From JAAXXJ01 sp964412455 (GTDB taxonomy: Bacteria; Nitrospirota; UBA9217), in assembly GCA_964412455.1 (NCBI GenBank), contig CAYPOT010000007.1, positions 1 to 64,000 of the forward strand: 64,000 nucleotides of DNA, read 5' to 3'. The notes under the pieces are model-generated. The model searched no databases. It was not told the origin of the DNA and was given only the letters and a program-made list of their open reading frames with translations. Below are positions 37,035 to 45,316 of this stretch, piece by piece; position 1 is the stretch's first letter, and each line of letters opens with the position of its first letter. The translations under genes were made by a program, and so were the position numbers.

Positions 37035-37403
37035 ATGATGAAGCGTATGGCTTTGCTCGCGGCTGTTCTGGCAGTGATGGGCGTGGCAGGCGCCAACGCC
37101 GTGGAAAAGTACGGTGTTCCCGTGTACCCCGGCGCCGAATATGACGAAGGTACGACCCGCTATCTCGACGATGTGCTGTATATCGAGGGCGAGGCCTACC
37201 GTACACCGGAAAACCCTTCCACGGTCGCCGAGTTCTACGCGAAGCAGGGACTGACCCCCGCCAAGGCCAAAGCCAAGGCCAAGGCGCATGCCGTCTTCAA
37301 AAAAGAGGGTGTCGAGGTGACCATTCAGGGTCCGCCGCGGAAGGACATGACCAGCGGACAGAAGATGGAGGATACGCTGATTACGATTACGAAGGAAGAT
37401 TAG
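37035..37403 (+). CDS. small exported protein of unknown function
   Basis: A 122-aa protein with a clear signal peptide (MKRMALLAAVLAVMGVAG, cut after GANA). The mature part is about 100 residues, with YGVPVYPGAEYDEGTTRYLD at its start and an alternating Lys/Ala run KAKAKAKAKAHA near residue 80. AGGAGG precedes the ATG pair at 37035/37038. No family is recognised. It is divergent from uspA and upstream of ilvE. Confidence 0.7.
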   Translation: MMKRMALLAAVLAVMGVAGANAVEKYGVPVYPGAEYDEGTTRYLDDVLYIEGEAYRTPENPSTVAEFYAKQGLTPAKAKAKAKAHAVFKKEGVEVTIQGPPRKDMTSGQKMEDTLITITKED

Positions 37404-37512
37404 CGTCACGACGTTGTTCCCTTCCGCTCGCGAGACCGCGCTGCCCTACGATGAAAACCGCGCATTTCTTTCTGTAAGGCGTGGAAACTGCTGAATAACT
37501 CGCAAAAAACCG

Positions 37513-37541
37513 TTGACAATCGATGCGCAGACTGTTATAAA
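37513..37541 (+). promoter_or_regulatory. strong promoter of ilvE
   Basis: TTGACA at 37513, a 17-nt spacer and TATAAA at 37536-37541. The predicted start (about 37548) is only about three bases before the ATG at 37551, so the transcript would be practically leaderless. Confidence 0.65.
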
Positions 37542-37550
37542 ATACGCTCT

Positions 37551-38471
37551 ATGCTTCAGGCCACCGAAAAGATCTGGTTAAGCGGTAAGTTCGTACCCTG
37601 GAACGATGCCAAGATCCATGTGCTGACGCATACGCTGCACTACGGCACAGGCGTGTTCGAGGGCATCCGCTGCTACAAGACGGATTCTGGCTCCGCCGTA
37701 TTCCGCCTGAAGGAGCATGTAAACCGGCTTTTCACCTCGATGCATATCTGCCTGATGGAGTCCCCGTTCACCCGCGAGCAGGTTTTCGAGGCGATCCTTG
37801 AGACCATCCGGGTGAACAAGATCGAGGCCTGCTACATCAGGCCGATCGCCTATATCGGCTACGGCGCCATGGGGATCTTCCCCAAAGAGAACCCCATCGA
37901 CATCGCCATCGCTGTCTGGCCCTGGGGCAGTTACCTTGGTGAAGACGGGTTGAAGAACGGCATCCGCGTCAAGATCTCGTCATTCAGCCGGCCTCACATC
38001 AACTCAACGATGGTGCGCTCCAAGACGTCGGCAAACTATGCGAACTCGCTCCTGGCAAAGCGCGAGGCGCTCAAGGACGGGTACGACGAGGCCATGCTGC
38101 TAGACACCGACGGCTATGTCGCCGAGGGAAGCGGAGAGAACGTCTTCATCGTGCGGAACGGCAAGCTCAAGACGCCGCCGCTGACGGCGATCCTGGAAGG
38201 CATCACGCGGGACACCATCATTCAGCTGGCGCATGAGCACGGCATCCCCCTCGTGGAGGAACGGTTCACCCGGGACGAGCTTTATATCGCCGATGAGGCT
38301 TTCTTTACCGGCACCGCAGCCGAGATCACGCCGATCCGCGAAGTGGACAACCGGAAGATCGGGTCCGGCAAGCCGGGGCCGATCACTCAGAAGATGCAGA
38401 CGGCGTTCTTCGACATCGTCCACGGCAGGGACAAAAAGCACACGTCATGGCTGGCGCCGGTAAATAAGTAA
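37551..38471 (+). CDS. ilvE: branched-chain amino acid aminotransferase
   Basis: A 306-aa fold-type IV PLP enzyme for the last step of Leu, Ile and Val synthesis. Diagnostic stretches: THTLHYGTGVFEGIRCYKT, YIRPIAYIGYGAMG, KTSANYANSLLAKREALKDG (PLP lysine) and EGSGENVFIVRNG. No ribosome site precedes the start; the promoter at 37513 abuts it. Confidence 0.95.
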   Translation: MLQATEKIWLSGKFVPWNDAKIHVLTHTLHYGTGVFEGIRCYKTDSGSAVFRLKEHVNRLFTSMHICLMESPFTREQVFEAILETIRVNKIEACYIRPIAYIGYGAMGIFPKENPIDIAIAVWPWGSYLGEDGLKNGIRVKISSFSRPHINSTMVRSKTSANYANSLLAKREALKDGYDEAMLLDTDGYVAEGSGENVFIVRNGKLKTPPLTAILEGITRDTIIQLAHEHGIPLVEERFTRDELYIADEAFFTGTAAEITPIREVDNRKIGSGKPGPITQKMQTAFFDIVHGRDKKHTSWLAPVNK

Positions 38472-38530
38472 TAGAATAACCCCGAAAGGCCGCGATCTTT
38501 GTACCGGTCGCGGCAGATTTTTCAGCAAGT

Positions 38531-38615
38531 GCCGAAGTGGTGGAACTGGTAGACACGCACGTTTGAGGGGCGTGTGGGGCAACCCATGGGGGTTCGATTC
38601 CCCCCTTCGGCACCA
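38531..38615 (+). tRNA. tRNA-Leu (anticodon GAG)
   Basis: Acceptor stem GCCGAAG / CTTCGGC at 38531-38537 and 38605-38611, an anticodon loop TTGAGGG giving GAG, a long variable arm, the T-loop GGTTCGATTCCC and an encoded CCA end (ACCA 38612-38615). The size and long variable arm fit a class II tRNA. Confidence 0.95.
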
Positions 38616-38676
38616 TTTTTACCGTTTTACCGGAAGCAGAACGAGAGGTGTGTTCCCTATCCCGGTCATTCACCGT

Positions 38677-38708
38677 GTCAGGCGATTTCCGCCTGACTTC
38701 TTTTTTTC
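38677..38708 (+). terminator. Rho-independent terminator after tRNA-Leu
   Basis: GTCAGGCG / CGCCTGAC stem, 5-nt loop, then a long T-rich tail (TTCTTTTTTT). Confidence 0.8.
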
Positions 38709-38756
38709 CGGCGACGCCATCCTGCGTTCACGGAAAGGTGGCCTCTTCGGAATCCT

Positions 38757-40364
38757 ATGCTGAGTCGATCGATCATTTTCCTCCTTGCTATCACCCTGCT
38801 GCCTGTCGCGGCAACGGCCCAGGAGCCGCACGCCAACGGCGTCAGCCTCGGCATCATTTCCGTTCCCCTTGCCAACGTCCGTGAAGAGCCCCTGCCCAAG
38901 TCCCCGATCATCACCCAGGTCCTGCTTGCTGATGAGGTGCGGATCCTGGAAAAACAGGAGTACCGGTACCGCATCGCCATTCCGGGCCAGGGAAACCGCG
39001 AGGGCTGGATCCATCAGGAAGCGGTGCAGGTCCCTCGCGACAAAGGGAGGTCCTACCTTACGGCCGACCGGCAATGGATCGTTATCACGGCCCCGAAGAC
39101 GCCGGCCCTGATCCTCGACAAGCTCGGCAACCACAACGTTTCGCTCTATGCGGGAACGCGGCTGCCGATACTGGATCGGGATGCAAATGGATACAAGGTG
39201 CAGTTTCCCGACCGGACAACAGCCGTTATTGATGCCGGAGATGCGATACCTGTCAAACCCCGCAATCCTTTACTGAACGACGTGACTCCAGCGAAGCTTG
39301 CTGCAACAGCCCGGAAGTTTCAGGGTGCCCGCACGTTCAGCGGAGGGATCACCGTCCAGGGCATGGACACCCGCGGACTTATCTACATCGTTTACCGGAT
39401 CCATGGCGTCGACCTTGACACGGAACGGGATGTCCTGAAGACAAAGACCGTGAAGGTCCCGAAGAAGGAACTGCTCCCCGGCGACATCCTCGTGTTCAAC
39501 GGCGAGGGACTCGGGCTCTATGTCGACCACGGTCAGTTCCTGCATTCCGTCAGAAAGGCCCGCGTCCAGTTTGGCGGCATCCACGAACGCCGTTTCGCCA
39601 ACGCCCTTCTGTACGGGCTCCGCGTCGCAGGCCCGGAGCCCGACCAGAAGAAGCTCCCGGCGGAGATGACCGCGGACGAGATCATGATCACCCAGGGCCG
39701 CGCCGCCGAACTGCCGCCGGGTGGACGTATTGCCTATTGGGCCGGAAGGTTCATCGGAACGCCCTATGACACCGACCACCTGGGATGGTACGTACGCACG
39801 AACCGCATCGTTGCCGATGAGAAGGTTGACTGCATGTATCTCACGTTCCGCGCCGCCGAGCTTGCGCAGTCCGCAACGCCGGGCCAGGCGATAGAGCGGG
39901 CGCTTTCCCTCCGGTTCGTCACCCAGGGCAGGCTCGACGACGGGCTGGTCCAGAACTATAGCGAGCGTTTCGAGTACGGCGAGGACATGGTATTCAGCGG
40001 CAAGTGGGGCAGGAATATCACCGGCGACATGGGCGCAACGAAGACCATCAAGGGCTCGCGGGGCCGAGATGAGGTCACCATCCTTCCCAAACAGACGCTT
40101 CTATCCAGAAAGCTCCAAAAGCAGCTTCGGGACGGCGATATCATCTACTGGGTCAAAGACCCGGCCAAGCGCGTCGTTGAAGAGATCGTCGCCCATCTTG
40201 CCATCATCCGCGTCAAGAGCGGAAGGCCTTACCTTATCCACGCCTCGGGCAGCAAGAACAAGTGGAGCACCCCGAACGGCGGAGTGGTAAAAGAGGTCCT
40301 TTTTGCCGATTACGTGCGCGACTCGAAGTTCATCGGGGCGTTCGTGACGAGATTCGAGCAGTAG
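38757..40364 (+). CDS. exported SH3b protein with NlpC/P60-like and DUF1460-like domains
   Basis: A 535-aa protein with a signal peptide (SIIFLLAITLLPVAATAQ). An SH3b domain (about 30-95) carries ANVREEP and GWIHQEAV. A second SH3-like part precedes an NlpC/P60-type domain (about 175-285), where the usual DCSG is replaced by DTRG (GMDTRGLIYIVYRIHG), so the nucleophilic Cys is absent although GQFLHS is kept. The C-terminal 230 residues, with FIGTPYDTDHLGW and KVDCMYLTFRAAEL, resemble the DUF1460 amidase-like fold with a Cys in place. It probably binds or trims peptidoglycan in the periplasm. Confidence 0.7.
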   Translation: MLSRSIIFLLAITLLPVAATAQEPHANGVSLGIISVPLANVREEPLPKSPIITQVLLADEVRILEKQEYRYRIAIPGQGNREGWIHQEAVQVPRDKGRSYLTADRQWIVITAPKTPALILDKLGNHNVSLYAGTRLPILDRDANGYKVQFPDRTTAVIDAGDAIPVKPRNPLLNDVTPAKLAATARKFQGARTFSGGITVQGMDTRGLIYIVYRIHGVDLDTERDVLKTKTVKVPKKELLPGDILVFNGEGLGLYVDHGQFLHSVRKARVQFGGIHERRFANALLYGLRVAGPEPDQKKLPAEMTADEIMITQGRAAELPPGGRIAYWAGRFIGTPYDTDHLGWYVRTNRIVADEKVDCMYLTFRAAELAQSATPGQAIERALSLRFVTQGRLDDGLVQNYSERFEYGEDMVFSGKWGRNITGDMGATKTIKGSRGRDEVTILPKQTLLSRKLQKQLRDGDIIYWVKDPAKRVVEEIVAHLAIIRVKSGRPYLIHASGSKNKWSTPNGGVVKEVLFADYVRDSKFIGAFVTRFEQ

Positions 40365-40385
40365 CGGTTTCCAAACAAATATTTT

Positions 40386-40414
40386 TTGACAACCCTTCCC
40401 GCCTTTGCTATTCT
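40386..40414 (+). promoter_or_regulatory. sigma70-like promoter ahead of comM
   Basis: TTGACA at 40386, a 17-nt spacer and TATTCT at 40409-40414. The leader of about 135 nt contains a heptad repeat at 40441. Confidence 0.55.
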
Positions 40415-40440
40415 CTCCCTAAGTACCGGTCCATCCTGAA

Positions 40441-40468
40441 GGAGCCAGGAGCCAGAAGTCAGGAGGCA
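40441..40468. repeat. 7-bp tandem repeat in the comM leader
   Basis: GGAGCCA twice, GAAGTCA, GGAGGCA in unbroken succession. It is of the same purine-rich heptad type as at 11654 and 23696. Confidence 0.75.
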
Positions 40469-40556
40469 TTCTTCTTATCCTGGTCCTTTTCTCCCCACTC
40501 CGAAACCCTCGGCCTGAGCTCGGGTCGAAGGCTCCGCATTTCAAAAAGGAGTCTCC

Positions 40557-42089
40557 ATGCTTGCCAAGGTCATGAGCGCTGCTGTTCTGGGCATCGACGC
40601 CTATCCCGTCGAGGTAGAGGTCGACATCGCGAGCCGCGGTCTGCCGTTCTTTTCCACCGTGGGCCTGCCCGACGCGGCGGTGAAGGAGAGCAAGGAGCGT
40701 GTCCGCGCGGCGCTCAAGAACACCGGATTCGACTTCCCGCTGAAGCAGGTGGTCGTGAACCTGGCGCCAGCGGACATCAAGAAAGAAGGGTCGGCCTTCG
40801 ACCTGCCCATCGCCATCGGCATGCTGATCGCCGAGGGCGTGCTCACGCAGGAGATGGTGGAGGGTTACCTTATCGTGGGCGAGCTTGCGCTTGATGGACG
40901 GGTAAAGCCGGTGCGAGGCGCTCTCTCCATGGCGGTGTTTGCGAAGAAAGCCGGCTGCCGGGGCATGATCATCCCGGCGGACAATGCGCCCGAGGCGGCG
41001 GTCGTCGAGCCGGTCCCTGTCTTCGGGGTTCGGACCCTGCCGCAGGTCGTGGAGTTTCTGACCGGCGCAGCGAGCATCGATCCCGAACGCATCAACGTCC
41101 AGAGCACCTTCGAGGCGTTCTCGGCGTATCAGGAGGATTTCGCCGAGGTCCGCGGACAGGAGCACGCCAAGCGGGCCATCGAGATCGCCGCTGCCGGCGG
41201 GCACAACATCATCATGATCGGCCCGCCCGGCTCCGGCAAGACCATGCTCGCCAGGCGGCTCCCGTCCATCCTGCCGCAGATGAGCTTCGACGAGTCCATC
41301 GAGACCACCAAGATCCACAGCATTATGGGCCTCCTCCGGCAGGGCCAGCCGCTCATTGCCACGCGGCCCTATCGTTCGCCGCACCACACCATCTCCGACG
41401 CAGGGCTCATCGGCGGCGGCCAGGTCCCCAAGCCCGGCGAGGTGAGCCTGTCGCACAACGGCGTGCTGTTCCTGGACGAGTTGCCGGAGTTCAAGCGCAA
41501 CGCGCTTGAGGCTCTCCGCCAGCCGCTCGAGGACGGCCACGTCACCATATCCCGCGCCCTTACGTCGCTCACCTACCCGGCCTCGCTGATGCTCGTCGCT
41601 GCCATGAACCCCTGCAAGTGCGGCTTCCACGGCGACCCTCTGCACCAGTGTCTCTGCACTTCGCACCAGATACAGACCTACCGCTCCCGCGTGTCGGGCC
41701 CGCTCATGGACCGCATCGACATCCACATCGAAGTCCCGGCAATCAAGTTCAACGAGATCTCCTCCGACGTTCCCGGAGAGCCGTCGGGCGCGATCCGCGA
41801 CCGCGTAACCTTCGCCCGCTCGGTCCAGCAGGAGCGGTTCAAGGCCGACAGCATCTACGCCAATGCCCACATGAAGCCGCGCCATATCCGCAAGTATTGT
41901 AAAATAGACGCCGACTCCCAGCGGCTCATGGAAGCGGCCATGAACCGCCTCGGCCTGTCCGCCCGGGCCTACAATCGCGTGCTGAAGGTCGCCCGCACCA
42001 TCGCTGACATCGAAGGCAGCGGCCCCATAGCGACGGAGCACATTTCCGAGGCCATCCAGTACAGGAGCCTGGACAGAAGGATAAGCTGA
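40557..42089 (+). CDS. comM: YifB/ComM-family Mg chelatase-like AAA+ ATPase
   Basis: A 510-aa protein. An N-terminal Lon-protease-like (ChlI) part (GLPFFSTVGLPDAAVKESKE, LDGRVKPVRGAL) precedes the AAA+ module with Walker A GPPGSGKTMLARRLPSI, Walker B GVLFLDELPEFK and a Cys set near CKCGFHGDP. ComM is a hexameric helicase that promotes branch migration in natural transformation in studied species. Start: ATG at 40557 with AAAAAGGAGT upstream. Confidence 0.93.
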   Translation: MLAKVMSAAVLGIDAYPVEVEVDIASRGLPFFSTVGLPDAAVKESKERVRAALKNTGFDFPLKQVVVNLAPADIKKEGSAFDLPIAIGMLIAEGVLTQEMVEGYLIVGELALDGRVKPVRGALSMAVFAKKAGCRGMIIPADNAPEAAVVEPVPVFGVRTLPQVVEFLTGAASIDPERINVQSTFEAFSAYQEDFAEVRGQEHAKRAIEIAAAGGHNIIMIGPPGSGKTMLARRLPSILPQMSFDESIETTKIHSIMGLLRQGQPLIATRPYRSPHHTISDAGLIGGGQVPKPGEVSLSHNGVLFLDELPEFKRNALEALRQPLEDGHVTISRALTSLTYPASLMLVAAMNPCKCGFHGDPLHQCLCTSHQIQTYRSRVSGPLMDRIDIHIEVPAIKFNEISSDVPGEPSGAIRDRVTFARSVQQERFKADSIYANAHMKPRHIRKYCKIDADSQRLMEAAMNRLGLSARAYNRVLKVARTIADIEGSGPIATEHISEAIQYRSLDRRIS

Positions 42090-42125
42090 AAGCTCCGCGC
42101 GAAATATTATTGCAACTGGCCGCCC

Positions 42126-42154
42126 TTGACAATACATCAAAGATGATGTATATA
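42126..42154 (+). promoter_or_regulatory. promoter and operator of the first HigBA module
   Basis: TTGACA at 42126, 17-nt spacer, TATATA at 42149-42154. The inverted repeat TACATC (42133-42138) / GATGTA (42145-42150) lies in the spacer and touches the -10 box, as for an autorepressed toxin-antitoxin operon. Confidence 0.65.
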
Positions 42155-42177
42155 AGAAATACGGTATGGAGGCGTGA

Positions 42178-42537
42178 TTGTACAATCTTGTCTTGTTCAC
42201 AGCCGAGAGGGGCGCTTCGCCTATAGATGATTTCCTCGACGGACTGGATAAGAAGTCGCGGGCGAAGGTGGCCGCGTATTTGTCGCTTCTGGAGGAAGAA
42301 GGGCCGAATCTCAAGCGGCCCTATGCCGATGTGGTCAGAGGGAAAATCAGGGAGCTAAGGATACACTATAGCTCGAATCAATATCGTGTCCTTTACTTCT
42401 TTCATGTGCGCGATCAGATTGTTCTGGTTCACGCCTTTTCTAAGAAGACGCAGCAATTGAAAGAGAAGGACATTGAGCTGTCAGAAAAACGCATGGAAGA
42501 CTGGATGCGACGGTTTCCAGCAGGAGGTGGCGTATGA
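42178..42537 (+). CDS. RelE/HigB-superfamily toxin (Gp49-like)
   Basis: A 119-aa toxin of the phage-derived Gp49-like group (FLDGLDKKSRAKVAAYLSLL, GKIRELRIHYSSNQYRVLYF, VLVHAFSKKTQQLKEKDIEL). Members cleave mRNA at the ribosome. Start codon is TTG at 42178 with TATGGAGGCG upstream; no ATG is available. It overlaps the antitoxin by 4 bp (ATGA). Confidence 0.82.
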   Translation: MYNLVLFTAERGASPIDDFLDGLDKKSRAKVAAYLSLLEEEGPNLKRPYADVVRGKIRELRIHYSSNQYRVLYFFHVRDQIVLVHAFSKKTQQLKEKDIELSEKRMEDWMRRFPAGGGV

Positions 42538-42830
42538 AGAAGGGGAAAGTAAGGACATTCAGAAGCCGCTTGCGCGAGGACCTCAAGGACCCTGAGTTCA
42601 AAGCGCATTATCAGGAAGAACGGCAGGCGCTTAAGCTGGCTATGAAGATCGCGAAGCTTCGCGAGAAAAAAGGTTTGTCGCAACAGCAAATGGCGAAGCT
42701 CATGGGCACCAGCCAGCAGGCGATATCTAGGATCGAGAGCGGGGAATATGAAGGATTCACGCTCAAGACATTGGAAAAGATAGCCGAGGCTACCGGCACG
42801 AAGGTCAAGATCGAGTTCGTTGCGGCATAG
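42534..42830 (+). CDS. XRE-family antitoxin (HigA type)
   Basis: A 98-aa helix-turn-helix protein. The HTH is LREKKGLSQQQMAKLMGTSQ, QAISRIESGEYEGFTLKTL. A basic N-terminal region precedes it. It neutralises the toxin at 42178 and should bind the palindrome at 42133. Confidence 0.85.
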   Translation: MKKGKVRTFRSRLREDLKDPEFKAHYQEERQALKLAMKIAKLREKKGLSQQQMAKLMGTSQQAISRIESGEYEGFTLKTLEKIAEATGTKVKIEFVAA

Positions 42831-42913
42831 TTAACCCGCCATCTCTGAGGCCATACAATACCGGAGCTCGGATAGAAGGATAAGCTGAACCCTCCGCCGA
42901 ATTAGCTCACGAG

Positions 42914-42942
42914 TTGACGATTCGACAAAAAAACACTATAGT
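42914..42942 (+). promoter_or_regulatory. promoter of rnj
   Basis: TTGACG at 42914, exactly 17 nt, TATAGT at 42937-42942. The first T of the -35 box coincides with a TTG that could be mistaken for a start codon. The transcript would begin about four bases before the ATG at 42953. Confidence 0.65.
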
Positions 42943-42952
42943 AGGCCCCGAG

Positions 42953-44650
42953 ATGAACGCTCCCGATCCAATCAACCGTGAAACGCCGGATACCGCTCCG
43001 GTCCTTTCCATCATCCCCCTGGGCGGCATCGGCGAGATCGGCATGAACTCCACCGTCCTGGAGTGCGGCGACGACATCATCGTGATCGACGCCGGGCTGA
43101 TGTTTCCCGACCCCGAGATGCTCGGCGTGGACATCGTGATCCCGGACTTCACCTACCTCTACGAGAACCGCCATAAGGTCCGCGCCATTGTCCTGACCCA
43201 CGCGCACGAAGATCATATCGGCGCGCTTCCCTTCCTGCTCCGCGAGCTCAATGTTCCCGTCTACGGCACCCGCCTCACGCTCGGTTTCGTGAAGGGCAAG
43301 CTCAAGGAGCATGGGCTGGACGAGGCGGTCGCGTTCATCACGGTCCGTCCCCGCGAGGTGGTCGAGATCGGCTGCTTCAGCGTGGAGTTCATCCGCGTGA
43401 CCCATAGCATCGTCGACGGCGTGGGGCTCGGCATAACGACGCCCGCGGGCTGCGTGGTGCATACCGGGGACTTCAAGATCGACCCCACGCCTGTGGACAA
43501 CGAGGTGATGGACCTCGGGACGTTCAGCGGATACGGCGACCGGGGGACGCTGGCGCTCCTGTCCGACAGCACCAACGCCCTGCAGGGGGGCTATACCTTC
43601 TCGGAGAAGGAGGTCCGGCGGGGGCTCGAGGAGATATTCCAGAAGGCGAAGGGCAGGATCGTCGTGGCAACCTTCGCCTCGAACATCCACCGCGTCCAGC
43701 AGATCATGGACGTGGCCGTGATGCACGGGAGAAAGGTGATCCTGAACGGCAGGAGCATGATCAGCAACGCCCTGATCGCGCTGGACCTGGGGTACCTGAC
43801 CATGCCGCCGGAGACGTGGCTCAAGATCGACGCGCTCAAGAAACTGCCGGACGACCAAGTCGTGCTGATCACCACGGGAAGCCAGGGCGAGCCCATGAGC
43901 GCCCTTACCCTTATGGCGGCCAATGAGCACAAGCACTTCCAGATCAGGAAGGGCGACACCATCGTGCTTTCGTCCAAGATGATCCCGGGGAACGAGCGGG
44001 CCATCACGCGGATCATCAACCATCTTTTCAAGCACGGCGCCGAGGTCTTCTACGAGAAGGTCTCGGAGGTCCACGTATCCGGCCACGCGTCCAAGGAGGA
44101 GCTGAAGCTCCTGCTGAACCTGGTGCGGCCGAAGTTCTTTATCCCGGTCCATGGCGAATACCGTCATCTCGTGCACCACGCCAAGCTCGCGCAGAAGGTG
44201 AACATTCCCGAGGAGAACATCTTCATCCTCGAGGACGGCGAGGTGATGGAATTCACCGGCGGGACAGCAAGAAGGGCGGGGCGTGTCCCCGCTGGTCGCG
44301 TGCTGATCGATGGCAAGGTGCCCGGCGGCGTAGACACCGTGGTGCTCCGCGACCGCATGAAGCTGGCCCACGACGGCGTGGTAATCGTCATTCTATCTAT
44401 AGAGAAGCTGACCGGGAAGGTCGTCTCGGGCCCGGACATCGTGTCCCGGGGTTTCCTCTTCGAGGACGCGTCGCAGGAACTCCTGGCCGAGGTGAAGCAG
44501 GTCGTGCTGGACACGCTCGTCGTGATGATCCCCGAGGCCAAAGGCGACTGGTCCATCGTTTCTGCGCGCGTCCGGAGCAGCCTCAAGAAGTTCATCAACA
44601 AGCGGCTGGACCGCAGGCCCATGATCCTGCCGGTGATCATGGAGGTGTGA
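42953..44650 (+). CDS. rnj: ribonuclease J
   Basis: A 565-aa metallo-beta-lactamase/beta-CASP nuclease with 5'-3' exonuclease and endonuclease activity in mRNA turnover and rRNA processing. Metal ligands: LTHAHEDHIGALPF, later HSIVDG and HTGDFKID; beta-CASP stretches SDSTNALQGGYTFSE and ATFASNIHRVQQI; PVHGEYRHLVHH near the end. I start at 42953; the TTG at 42914 belongs to the promoter. There is no clear ribosome site, in line with a near-leaderless mRNA. Confidence 0.93.
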   Translation: MNAPDPINRETPDTAPVLSIIPLGGIGEIGMNSTVLECGDDIIVIDAGLMFPDPEMLGVDIVIPDFTYLYENRHKVRAIVLTHAHEDHIGALPFLLRELNVPVYGTRLTLGFVKGKLKEHGLDEAVAFITVRPREVVEIGCFSVEFIRVTHSIVDGVGLGITTPAGCVVHTGDFKIDPTPVDNEVMDLGTFSGYGDRGTLALLSDSTNALQGGYTFSEKEVRRGLEEIFQKAKGRIVVATFASNIHRVQQIMDVAVMHGRKVILNGRSMISNALIALDLGYLTMPPETWLKIDALKKLPDDQVVLITTGSQGEPMSALTLMAANEHKHFQIRKGDTIVLSSKMIPGNERAITRIINHLFKHGAEVFYEKVSEVHVSGHASKEELKLLLNLVRPKFFIPVHGEYRHLVHHAKLAQKVNIPEENIFILEDGEVMEFTGGTARRAGRVPAGRVLIDGKVPGGVDTVVLRDRMKLAHDGVVIVILSIEKLTGKVVSGPDIVSRGFLFEDASQELLAEVKQVVLDTLVVMIPEAKGDWSIVSARVRSSLKKFINKRLDRRPMILPVIMEV

Positions 44651-44730
44651 TTGTCTATGGTTAAAAGCAGGTTTATGTTGTAAAATGACGCCATTAAGGG
44701 TTTCCGAAGCACCACGGCGCGAGGTGACAC

Positions 44731-44961
44731 ATGAAAGAAAGAATCGAAGTTAATCCTAAAATTCATTTTGGGAAGCCATGCATCGCCGGAACCAGAATTA
44801 CCGTCCAGAGCGTACTTGAACTTGTAAGAGAGGGGATCTCTTTTGCCGCTATCATTAAGGACTACTATCCGGAGCTGAAGGTTGAAGATATCCAGGCCTG
44901 CATTGAGTATGCTATTAATGTTGTGGCGGCCGAGGAGATCCATATTTCAACTCCCGCATGA
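44731..44961 (+). CDS. DUF433 protein (antitoxin)
   Basis: A 76-aa DUF433 protein (IHFGKPCIAGTRITVQSVLE, FAAIIKDYYPELKVEDIQAC). It is small and DNA-binding in nature (winged HTH-like). It overlaps the next gene by 4 bp (ATGA) and forms with it a DUF433-DUF5615 pair, generally counted as a toxin-antitoxin system of the VapBC-like group. Confidence 0.82.
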   Translation: MKERIEVNPKIHFGKPCIAGTRITVQSVLELVREGISFAAIIKDYYPELKVEDIQACIEYAINVVAAEEIHISTPA

Positions 44962-45311
44962 AATTTTTTCTCGACCAAGACGTTTACGCGGCGACAGCCG
45001 GATTTCTGAGAGGTCTCGGCCATGATGTCGTTACCGCGTCAGAAGCGGGTTGCTCCCGCGCTTCTGATGTCGATCTGCTCCGCATGGCGCGGGAACAGGG
45101 CCGGATATTGGTTACGCGCGACAGGGATTACGGAAGCCTGGTATTTGTTCAAGGTTCCGGTTCCGGCGTCATATACCTGCGCATTCTTCCCTCCACATTA
45201 AATTCCGTCCATCAAGAGATCGAAGCGGTTCTGCAATCTCATTCTGAAGAAGATCTCAACAAGGCATTCGTCGTCATTGAACAGGGACGGCATAGATTTA
45301 GGAAGCTTTAA
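44958..45311 (+). CDS. DUF5615 PIN-like toxin
   Basis: A 117-aa protein of the Mut7-C/PIN-like group. Acidic residues expected for a PIN site are in FLDQDVYA, SDVDLLRMA and VTRDRDYG. It is the partner of the DUF433 gene and probably an RNase. It ends 5 bp before the dehydrogenase gene. Confidence 0.8.
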   Translation: MKFFLDQDVYAATAGFLRGLGHDVVTASEAGCSRASDVDLLRMAREQGRILVTRDRDYGSLVFVQGSGSGVIYLRILPSTLNSVHQEIEAVLQSHSEEDLNKAFVVIEQGRHRFRKL

Positions 45312-45316
45312 CCATC

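Noticed and set aside
40419..42314. 631-codon open frame on the minus strand opposite comM
   Set aside because: Same reason; the plus strand has all motifs of the ComM family.
42914..42952. TTG start extending RNase J by 13 residues
   Set aside because: The TTG is part of a TTGACG -35 box with a perfect 17-nt spacing to TATAGT.
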